Below, piece after piece: positions 56,548 through 64,000 of a stretch of 64,000 nt of DNA. The first letter of the stretch is position 1, and each line of letters starts with the position of its first letter. Made by a program: the position numbers and the translations under genes. The stretch is from Chondrus crispus (lineage: Eukaryota; Rhodophyta; Florideophyceae; Gigartinales; Gigartinaceae), in the NCBI RefSeq assembly GCF_000350225.1, contig NW_005179095.1:85509-149508 (forward strand), given 5' to 3'. The notes beneath the pieces were generated by a model, which worked only from the letters and a program-made list of their open reading frames with translations, was not told the DNA's origin and did not search any database.

Positions 56548-57219
56548 TGTAGTATAATCACCCCCAACGACGAGGGGGGTGAGTACTGACAGTTCGGAAA
56601 GACCCCGATCGGCGGGAAGACAGAAGCACGGCCCACCTACGGTACCGAGCACGGGCTCGAGGTAGTGGTGGTAGAGCGGGATCGGGGAGGACGCGCGCAC
56701 GCGCGAGCGGTTCTATGCCTCGACGCCCCGGAGCGGTACTGGGTCACGATCCAGTACCGACAGGCGGAGGCGGAGCCGGCTCGTGGGCGTGCTGCGCGCG
56801 TCCTCAACCCGCGCGCGGTGCTACTCCTAGGTAATACGGACGGAAGTACCTGAAAGTAAGCGGGCGGACCAAGGTGGAGGATCCTTGACAAGTCCGTGCT
56901 TCTCGCCCTCCACCGCCGGCGGTCCGCTCATATTCAATATACAGAGTAACTTATCATAGCATTACAGTTGTGCAGATCGGCCTGCACTGTAGTGCTGTCA
57001 GCCGTCGGGGCTGGCAGCACACGTGTCGTACACGTGTGTGCGCGCGCCCCCGTACACGTGGGGTTCACGTGCGCGCGCGCGCACCGAAGTACTGTAGAGC
57101 TCGGGCTCTACAGTTACAAATCTAATCTAAATCTAATACGGGGAGGGAGATATTGTCTCCTTCCCCGTATTAGATTTAGATTAACCTCCAAACCCGAATT
57201 TGTAGCATAATATGCTACA
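56548..57219. mobile_element. Solo LTR of the element B family, carrying a foldback insertion near its end
   Basis: Starts TGTAGTATAATCACCC at 56548 and ends ATATGCTACA at 57219. Flanked by AATTC on both sides (56543-56547 and 57220-57224). It is diverged by scattered substitutions from the 611-bp LTRs and ~60 bp longer because of the inverted copies within 57124-57237. Hairpin at 56734-56759 intact. Confidence 0.93.
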
Positions 57220-57237
57220 AATTCGGGTTTGGAGGTT
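57124..57237. repeat. Two abutting long palindromes at the solo LTR end
   Basis: 57124-57182 (27-bp arms, one mismatch) and 57183-57237 (27-bp perfect arms around a single A). If only the outer copies are read, the LTR end becomes the canonical GATATGCTACA followed by the AATTC duplication. Confidence 0.93.
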
Positions 57238-57612
57238 GGTTTTTTTGTGGTTCCTTTTTAGATTAGACCAATCTAATTGCTGTGATCGGTGTAGTTCTGA
57301 GGTGCAGGGAAGAAGAAGCGTGAGGGTGGAATAAAGGGGGGGGGGGGGGGGTGCCCACGTTTCGGACAGTGACAAAAAATCGGACATGCCAAATATTTTG
57401 GAAAAACATCTCCGACAAGTGCCAAGGTGCAACGCAGCTGCATAACGGCGCCAGACAATGCGCCGTATCTCAGAACGACGTGGTTGAACTTAGAGAAAGA
57501 AAATCTCAATCGATTGTTCACAGCTTTCTACCTATAGGATCTTATAGGTAGAAAGCTGTGAACACTCGAGTGTAGCAGCCCAAGCACACAAAACGGGCGG
57601 CTTTCATTTTTT
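57220..57612. other. Spacer with poly-G tract and a foldback pair
   Basis: A 16-G run at 57336-57351. A 48-bp hairpin at 57516-57563 (21-bp perfect arms) abuts a 12-bp perfect palindrome at 57562-57573. No gene. Confidence 0.7.
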
Positions 57613-57866
57613 GGGAAATATCACGATTCGTTGGCGAACTCGTGCCATTTGGCTTTATCAGTAGGCTAAGTTGGGAAAAGTAGCAGTTCAGTAGGAGAAT
57701 GAGGGAAAAGTGGCAGTTCAGTAGGGGAAGCAGCCATTGCATGCGGAAATTACCCACCGTGACTCAAACAGTAGGGGAAAAGACCAAATGGTAGGGGAAC
57801 TGCCTGACTGTGGCGAAAGAAGTAGGCAAAAACAAAGTAACACATGTAGTAGGCAAAAACGCTACT

Positions 57867-59709
57867 TCAGTCATCTTTAAACAGCTGACGCAGTTCACAT
57901 TTGCGAGCAGTATCTCCCTTTAGGTGGCACAGAGAGCAGTAGTAGGAGAGTTTTCGAGCCGCAGGCCCGGATTCATACCACGAGCGCATCCGTTTCCCCG
58001 CATTTTGGACTGGCCTCCCGCGCGGTGGAGCAAGGGCAACTGGAATGTTGATGGTAGAACCAGACAAAACTTGCTCCTGAGCATCTAGAACCACTCTATC
58101 GACGTCTGCTTGCAGCGGCATCCCTAACATCAGCCCTTCGTACTGTTCTTTCCAAGCGACTGTTAGATTTTTAGGTCCAATAAACTTGAACAAATTCATC
58201 GTCCCATATTTCTGGCAGAGTACGGCTGTTCCGTGCCAACAAGGAAACAGAGCCCTGTCGAAGGAATAAGCACAACACTCACGAGGATTCTGCTGTTCGT
58301 TGCTGAGAACTACTCGCCTTGTTCTGGTACCATCCATTTGACTAATCACGGTGGCTTCCATAAGGTCTGTTCCATCTAAAAACGTCACATGCGCTTGATA
58401 GGGCCTTCCTAGACGAATGAGGGATGCTACATGCCGTTCTACTTGCGGAGGGACCGGGGCCTTGCAATTTAGAGCTATATTTTGCCGTTTCAGAAACCAA
58501 TTTCGCTGCGACTCGAGGACTGTTTTCAGCATTGACTGTGGTTCCACACTTCGGATTTGATTCCTAAGTGAGGCACTCATTTGGCTTTCCCCGCCCTGCG
58601 TGGAAGTCACTAGATCCTGCAGTCCAGCATATGCCCTGTAAAGATCACTATTCGGAAATCGAGACAGATATTGGGCGGTTCTCTGCCCATAAGTCCGTTT
58701 CACTGCGTCAACAGCACTCTGTGATGTTGAATGAACAGCTCGTTGGTATTGAGAGATACCGGCTGCTTTTTCCTTACCAATGCCTTCATCATGTTTTTCT
58801 TAACATACAAAGGGTCGAGGAACAGTTTGGCATATTCCATGACATTTTCAAAGGAGCAATCAATGGACTTTTCTTGGTCCACAATAGTAACGCGGCCTTG
58901 AACATCAAACCCGGACACCCTCTTCAAATTCGTAAACACCATGGTCCACGATTCTTCGCATTCAGGGCCGACGGTGTGCGCAAACAATAGCCGTACTAAA
59001 TTGTGGTTAGCATCGTAGCCAACAACCTCATAAGTTGTGCCGTATGACTGCGGTCCGCACCCCTGACAGTGTGAAGCATCAGCGGCTGTTATTGCTCTCC
59101 CATATTTGCAAAAATGGCTGGCAATGCTAGAGACGAACACGACGCCTGAATAATATTTCCTGCCATCTACAATGTCCGAATAGTCGACAACTTGGTGGTC
59201 AAATCTTGCCTCATCAGGCACGACCTCGCCTTTCTTGAGTTGTCCAAATATGAACCTGGCAGCCTTAAGACGAGTTTGCTTCATTTCGTCGGCAGAACAT
59301 GTAAACATTTCGACAATATGACCCAGTTCCTGTAAAAGTATGGCATATCCCTCCATAGTTGCCATATATTCTAGGCGATTGGCCGTCATCATGCGTGATA
59401 TCTCGGTCTTGACGGAGCGAAAGTGACGTAGACCTGGTTGACGGGTGTATATCCGTTTTGCAGTCACAATTGAGACGATAAATTTAGTTGTCAAGGACGG
59501 GGTTTCTTTTAAATCTGGAAGAACCAATTGGTTCTTCCAGATCTAAAAGAAAACCCGTCTTTGACAACTAAATCAAACGAAACAAGTGGCTCGATTAATC
59601 GAGCCACTTGTTTTGCCGTATAGGCAGGGGTGCAATTTCGCCTACTATTTGTGTCACTTGCAACGTTTTGCCCTAGACATGCAGAAACATGGGCTTTGTA
59701 CTCACGCAA
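57867..59709 (-). pseudogene. MULE transposase with SWIM-type zinc finger, interrupted by a frameshift and a foldback pair
   Basis: Read leftwards. A short N-terminal part (YKAHVSACLGQNVASD ... YTAKQVARLI) ends at the foldbacks 59482-59612. The main frame (59527-58700) holds the DDE part: AADASHCQGCGPQSYGTTYE (first Asp), LLFAHTVGPECEESWTMVF and VTIVDQEKSI (second Asp), then the helical region. Near 58725 the frame changes to KRTYGQRTAQYLSR and continues to 57867, with a SWIM-like Cys/His cluster (CCAYSFDRALFPCWHG) and a terminal CSLCHLKGDTARKCEL knuckle. Ignoring the inverted copies, the frame would run from VARLI into LPDLKETPSLTTKF. Inactive as assembled. Confidence 0.75.
59482..59612. repeat. 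Two abutting palindromes inside the MULE transposase
   Basis: 59482-59573 (about 44-bp arms with a handful of mismatches, centre AACCAATTGGTT) and 59581-59612 (32-bp perfect palindrome, centre GATTAATC). Confidence 0.9.
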
Positions 59710-59794
59710 CTTCCATCCACCAGTTCTTGTTTTGTACGCACGATTGCTTTCACGTACTCTTTCAAATGTTTCTGTATTAAGCTGCGATTCGTTC

Positions 59795-60408
59795 TCAAAG
59801 AGGGGTTTGTTTGGTGAGATTGTAGCCTACCGAGGAGTGTGAAGTGATTTTTTTCAAGTTTTGTCCGTTAAAAGATGGCGCTTTGGATTCTGAGACAAAC
59901 ACAATACTGTCATCGGAACTGCTATTGTCATGATCAGGACTGCGGCTCCGGCATGCAGACCTTTTCATGTACTCATCTGATTCACGGGAGCCCCCTTTTT
60001 GCATAAATTCTTCTTCTTCGCTGGGAAAGAAACCGTCAAAAAGGTCGTCTAGATCCTCTCTGAATGCATCAGACGGATCACCCTCTTGAAATGGAACATC
60101 TTCAGTCGTAGTAAAACCATTGAAGCAAATATCTCCTGGAATTAGGCAAGATCGTCTTCCTCCATGGCTATCTGCATACTCTTTGGCCAAATCAAAGCAT
60201 TTTGATATTTTTGCGTGCAGCGAGTGGCCTCTTCGATATTACCAATCATTCCCTTGTTTGGATAGACCCGGAGGCATAGATTCAAATAAGCACGTCGAAT
60301 GTTGGATAGCGAGATGCTCTCCTCGGTATTACGTGGGAAGAATACCTTCAATACGGAAATATTTTCCGGGATCGCAGTGATTCTCTGTAGCTCGTCCTCA
60401 GTACTCAT
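59795..60408 (-). pseudogene. Short MULE-associated protein with degenerate J-domain-like start, one frameshift
   Basis: ATG at 60408. Residues ~33-80 resemble a DnaJ domain: helix II IRRAYLNLCLRVYPNKG, with YPN in place of the HPD tripeptide, and helix III EEATRCTQKYQNAL. After a stop at 60142 an overlapping frame continues (AKEYADSHGGRRSCLIPGDI) into an acidic, Ser-rich region (EDLDDLFDGFFPSEEEEF) and ends at 59795. One base of frame change near 60190 would join them. Loss of HPD means it could not stimulate Hsp70. It lies upstream of the transposase within the element; its role is unknown. Confidence 0.5.
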
Positions 60409-60712
60409 GTTCAGTAAGGGGAAGAGGACTCAAGAGCAGTATGGGAATGGGACAGGTTTAGGGTTACCAGAAGACTTCAAGATCAGTGGGGGATAGGGAC
60501 GATGCGGGCAAGATCAGTAGGGTAAACGTACCTGTAACAAATATGGATGGGGTTTTGAGGAACGCCTACCGATTCTGTCATTTTTCGTATTTAGCCTACG
60601 GAAAAGTGACCTTGCAACGGATTCTTCTACTAAATCTGTCAAAAAAAACATTCGCCTACTGAATCAGTTCTTTTTTCCCGTTTCCCCTACTGATCGTGAA
60701 ATCCCCTTTTTT

Positions 60713-61183
60713 TATTTGCATGGGTGTCCGATCTGCTGTGCTCGGTTGTGCTCGGTTGGGGTGCAGCAGTGTCCGTGCGCTTCAATCTCACTCCTCTTCT
60801 GTGTGCGTGGTTGTTTTCGCAAAGTCCCAGTGGACGACAGGCTGAGAGTGTCCCCGTCGCAATGGATAAAAAATGGTGATTGCTTGACAATAACAAGTAT
60901 TTTTTCCTTTTAATATTGATGTTTTTGTCCGATATCCTGAGCATCCCCCTTTATGCGTGTTTGAGACCTTTGAAAAAATTAACAAAAAATCATTGCCCAC
61001 GGAGCATCGCTGCCTGAAGATGATACCGTACAGTATGAGCTTCCAGTGCCACCGACGGACTGATCTCAGAATCGTCGCATCGGCTCCGACCTTGTTTCAT
61101 TTCAGACCTGACAACTGTCAAGTGACGAAATTGACGAATAACAGTTTTGCAACGCTTGCTCGGCGAAGGACCTGCGCAGTGCA
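60713..61183. other. Intergenic stretch; probable promoter side of the EIF1AD-like gene
   Basis: No gene seen. Frames on both strands are short and overlap. Confidence 0.5.
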
Positions 61184-61669
61184 ATGCCCAAAGCAAATCG
61201 TCGCAAGCAGTTGCAGGCCCTCTCCGAGCCGCCGGTACTGGAGGAGGGCCAAAAAGTGGCACGAGTAATAGCCGCATGCGGCGAAAACAATTACGAAGTG
61301 GAGGATGAACATGGGGCGAAAACTCTCTACCAACTACCGAAGCGCATGCGCCACGTCGTGTTTATTAGGAGAGGGAGCTACGTCTTCGTGAAGGATGATG
61401 AGACGCGAAAAGACGGACGCGTGCGCGGAGATATTGAAGTGGTCGTGCTGACCCACTTCTTACATGGTATAAGTAAGGAGCCGTATTGGCCGCGCTCGTT
61501 TAAGGGTGAGGAGGACAACACGGAGGACATGCCTGCGATTGTGTCAGAGGGTGCGGGTGGAAATTCGGAGGAGGAGCCTGGTCATGGAGATGAGCAATGG
61601 GAGATTGGTAGCGGAAACCCAAACAGGGCACAATGGCAAGACCAGAGTTCTGACGAAGAGAGCGACTAG
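61184..61669 (+). CDS. EIF1AD-like protein (eIF-1A S1 domain-containing)
   Basis: 161 residues, no introns. Residues ~18-92 form an S1/IF1-like OB fold typical of EIF1AD: VARVIAACGENNYEVEDEHG, LYQLPKRMRHVVFIRRGSYV, FVKDDE and a following basic/valine strand (VRGDIEVVVL). The C-terminal third is acidic and unstructured (SEEEPGHGDEQ ... SSDEESD), as in metazoan and plant EIF1AD (~165 aa). The family is nuclear and related to initiation factor 1A; its exact role is poorly defined. The LPKRMR core distinguishes it from true eIF1A. It converges with the cyclase gene (278 bp between stops). Confidence 0.85.
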   Translation: MPKANRRKQLQALSEPPVLEEGQKVARVIAACGENNYEVEDEHGAKTLYQLPKRMRHVVFIRRGSYVFVKDDETRKDGRVRGDIEVVVLTHFLHGISKEPYWPRSFKGEEDNTEDMPAIVSEGAGGNSEEEPGHGDEQWEIGSGNPNRAQWQDQSSDEESD

Positions 61670-61947
61670 TGAGCACACGGCCTTCATCCATGCACGTTTT
61701 CAAGGCAAGCTGAAGGGCCTCGAGGGATCTTATCGATTTTTTTTTCGAAGTGTTAACATTAGATCTAGAGAAGGAGGCTATAACCAGTGTCCTAGTCTTT
61801 GAATGACCCTGGCCGTGATCCCATATTCTCCGGCACCAGCAATGTCTCTTGAACAACAACTTAGTTGGGTGCAGGCGTCTGTCACGCATTCTAACCTTGG
61901 AAACGCACTGGCTACCCCACGGAATGTGAAGGCGAAGTTTCCGGAGG

Positions 61948-64000
61948 CTAGGGATAATTTTTCCTGTACTCGGCAAGCGCCCAAATGGGGAAGATGTTGC
62001 GATACTGCGAATACGAAATCATGCAGTTGCGATTGAAAACGCCGCAAATGTTTTGCTGGGGCCAATCCCCGTTTTCATCCTGTGAGCGAATGAGAAACTG
62101 GGAGGCCTTCTCAAGAGGTTCCCTGTCAGGCCAGCGAGCCATCGATAGCGCAACAAGAGCCCATCCTGTGCTGACAACTAAGCTCTCTTCCGATTGCGTG
62201 TATACCATTGTTTCCGAGCTGAGGTAGCTCTCGCCCCACCCTCCATCCTCCCTTTGCTTGTTCAGAACAAATTGGCACGCACGCTCCATAGAGGGGCTTG
62301 TCTCAAGCGTCAATCCCATCGACGTGTATGCGTCTATGGCAAACCAAATCGCGTAAAGGAAACATATGCCCCAGCTACCGTACCACGACCCATCTTGCTT
62401 TTGGATCGACTCTATGTATCTGATCCCTTTCGCCAAGGACTCGTTCAATTTGGGTACAAGCGGATGGTCTGGAAACTCCGCGCGAAACTCTCCAATCCCC
62501 TTGAGCGCGGACGCCGTGCATTCAACGTAAGAATAATCGACCATGATGTCGCCAAACACTTCTGATGGGTTAAGGAATTCCAACCATGCCGGGCCGCGCT
62601 GCAACTCGTATGTAGCCCAACCGCCGTCCGGGTTCTGATAGCTCAGAATCATCTTGACGGCGTCTTGCAGCCTGTCGTTGCTGATCATCTTCTTCTTCGG
62701 AATCCACGTGCCCTTCTTCCCCTGCAGCAAGAGTGCGGCGGCCAGGCCCTCCCCCGTGCAGTCAGCGATAGGCCAGCCATGATCCCTAGTACTGAACGGC
62801 CACGCGCCCTTGCTCATATGCCGGTAAAACCTCTCCCGGTTCGGTACATCTACGAGCACCTGCGTCATCTCCACGTAATCATGCGCCAAGGACAGTGTCT
62901 TCGTAAAAGGCTCAACAATGTCCCGGCCCGCGGCCATAAACGCCTGACTCGCAAACGCCGTGTCCCACAGCTGCGACCCGTTGTACCCCTGCATCTTCAT
63001 GCCATCCTCCGCCAGCCACAGGTAGTCCGTAAGGCGGTCGCGATGCTTGTCCACGGCCACGCCATCCGGGTCATCAAACCATCTGCACAAGAAATTAATA
63101 ACCTTGTTCACCGGGCCGATACAAATATAGTTTGTATTCTCATCCTCCGCCGTGATCTGCATCAAAGTCTCCTTCAACGCGCGTTCCCTCAGCCACTGCT
63201 TCCCTGGAAACCAGATGCTCTCCCACAGCGCCAACGCGCCCCACAACACGCGCTGCAGCTTCGGCCTCCGCACGTAAACATCCTCCTCGCAGCACCTTCC
63301 CCTCCACGCCGGCCACTCAATGCTCTCGTACGGCTCCTCATACAGCTCCTCCCGCAACTCCCGCACGAGCTCCGTGACCTCCCCTACCGCCCTCCTCCCG
63401 TACAGATAGCTCATGGGCAAGTACACGACGCGACAATGGCACCAAAACCGGGCGGGATGGCACGGGAGCGCATACGGCAGGAGCCAGAACTCCGGCGTGA
63501 GCGGGTCCATGCCCTGCCACTCGTAAACGCCGAGGACGGCCAGCCAGAACTTGCCCCAGCCGGGGCAGCCAGCGGGGCCGCCGTGTGCGCGGATCCATGC
63601 GCGCGCGCTCCGCGAATCAGAGTCGGCGCTCCCCGCGCCGAGGATGCGCATGGCGACGTAGTTGAGTGCGGTGGAAAACATAGTGGACTTGTGCTCGATG
63701 TGCAGGCCGAAGCCGCCGTCGGGGTTCTGGTGGTTGCGCAAGTAGCGCAGCATCTCTGCGCGGTGGGCGGGCGGCAGGGGCGTGCGGGACACGTAGCACG
63801 CGATGACGAGCCCCGGCAGCAGGAACATGGGCCCTGCGTAGTCGCCGGCCCAGTGGCCGTCGCCCGTCTGCAGCGTCGCGAAGAAGGACAGCCCCTTGTG
63901 CAGCGCGGCCGCGCGGGCGTCGCGCCGCAGCCGCGCGGGCACGGGCGCTAGCGCGCCGCACGTCGGGTTGCCAAGCAGATGGCCGTGCGACGCTAGCGCG
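61948..64000 (-). CDS. CAS: Cycloartenol synthase (2,3-oxidosqualene cyclase), 5' end outside the window
   Basis: Converts 2,3-oxidosqualene to cycloartenol, the first sterol of plants and red algae; ER-membrane associated. More than 664 codons are open to the window edge, against ~760 for the family, so the N terminus is missing. QW-type repeats are visible (DGGFGLHIEHKSTMF, NPDGGWATYELQRG, DGSWYGSWGICFLY, EDGGWGESYLS, NGDWPQQNICGVFN). The His and Ile that separate cycloartenol from lanosterol synthases are both present in DHGWPIADCTGE (H477 and I481 of Arabidopsis CAS1), and MKMQGYNGSQLWDT carries the Tyr410 region. The catalytic Asp is kept, but the normally invariant DCTAE reads DCTGE (62763-62749). 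No introns. Stop at 61948. Confidence 0.93.
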   Translation of the reverse strand, partial: ALASHGHLLGNPTCGALAPVPARLRRDARAAALHKGLSFFATLQTGDGHWAGDYAGPMFLLPGLVIACYVSRTPLPPAHRAEMLRYLRNHQNPDGGFGLHIEHKSTMFSTALNYVAMRILGAGSADSDSRSARAWIRAHGGPAGCPGWGKFWLAVLGVYEWQGMDPLTPEFWLLPYALPCHPARFWCHCRVVYLPMSYLYGRRAVGEVTELVRELREELYEEPYESIEWPAWRGRCCEEDVYVRRPKLQRVLWGALALWESIWFPGKQWLRERALKETLMQITAEDENTNYICIGPVNKVINFLCRWFDDPDGVAVDKHRDRLTDYLWLAEDGMKMQGYNGSQLWDTAFASQAFMAAGRDIVEPFTKTLSLAHDYVEMTQVLVDVPNRERFYRHMSKGAWPFSTRDHGWPIADCTGEGLAAALLLQGKKGTWIPKKKMISNDRLQDAVKMILSYQNPDGGWATYELQRGPAWLEFLNPSEVFGDIMVDYSYVECTASALKGIGEFRAEFPDHPLVPKLNESLAKGIRYIESIQKQDGSWYGSWGICFLYAIWFAIDAYTSMGLTLETSPSMERACQFVLNKQREDGGWGESYLSSETMVYTQSEESLVVSTGWALVALSMARWPDREPLEKASQFLIRSQDENGDWPQQNICGVFNRNCMISYSQYRNIFPIWALAEYRKNYP

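Larger units (their letters stand above)
57613..60712 (-). mobile_element. MULE-type DNA transposon (approximate ends)
   Basis: Both ends carry inverted, repeated CAGTAGG motifs: CAGTAGG-type copies between 57658 and 57850 and the complement CCTACTG between 60560 and 60700. The extreme ends resemble each other inverted (GGGAAATATCACGAT at ~57613 and GGGGATTTCACGAT read back from 60712). I could not fix the 8-10-bp target duplication because both flanks are T-rich. Cargo: a split transposase and a short J-domain-like protein. Confidence 0.65.

Noticed and set aside
57336-57351. 16-base G run as a telomere or G-quadruplex feature
   Set aside because: An isolated homopolymer, possibly a sequencing problem; no repeat context.
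62665-63951. 428-codon plus-strand frame
   Set aside because: Exactly antisense to the cyclase gene, Arg/Pro-rich, with no motif; a shadow of high-GC coding sequence.

Overview
The window is eukaryotic nuclear DNA. Most likely it comes from an intron-poor member of the Archaeplastida, and a florideophyte red alga of the Chondrus type is my best guess. The support is a plant-type cycloartenol synthase, an RWP-RK protein, mostly uninterrupted genes (one small intron is visible) and gene islands separated by transposon-rich DNA. No rRNA or organellar marker is present, so the species call is inference.

Layout. 1-1.03 kb: 3' part of a CHY/RING ubiquitin-ligase gene. 1.03-4.9 kb: non-coding, with one MITE inside another. 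4.9-5.6 kb: two-exon sugar O-acetyltransferase. 9.16-10.6 kb: RWP-RK regulator. 11.9-18.9 kb: decayed mobile genes (a DDE transposase, a DUF6818/Myb-like gene, two unrecognised broken genes). 18.9-48.6 kb: one broken PRMT5 gene split into pieces lying 28 kb apart. A segment carrying an NB-ARC (NLR-like) pseudogene interrupts it, and the complete Ty3/gypsy element A (19478-45763, target duplication GACAT) sits at the edge of that segment. Element A is itself interrupted by the complete, younger element B (23150-36825, target duplication GAAAG). 49-60.7 kb: a truncated Harbinger-like nuclease, a pogo/DDE_1 transposase split by further LTR-type repeats, three solo LTRs with perfect 5-bp target duplications, and a MULE. 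61.2-64 kb: an EIF1AD-like gene and the cycloartenol synthase gene, convergent.

Elements A and B both run on the minus strand (primer-binding block on the right, polypurine tract on the left). They encode Gag with a CCHC knuckle and Pol with protease, RT, RNase H, integrase and chromodomain. Both also carry a long ORF on the opposite strand, starting at or near the 3' LTR. The two antisense proteins share a short core motif and match no family I recognise. In B a tandem array of about 24 GC-rich hairpins lies between this ORF and pol. These accessory parts are the best candidate for an undescribed system.

A second unexpected pattern is a set of paired adjacent palindromes (12.87, 55.15, 57.12, 57.52 and 59.48 kb, with a related single case at 17.87 kb). 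Each looks like left flank, its inverted copy, inverted copy of the right flank, right flank. In several cases ignoring the inverted copies restores a reading frame, a canonical LTR end, or alignment with a paralogous repeat. They are either a systematic assembly artefact or scars of hairpin-capped break repair.
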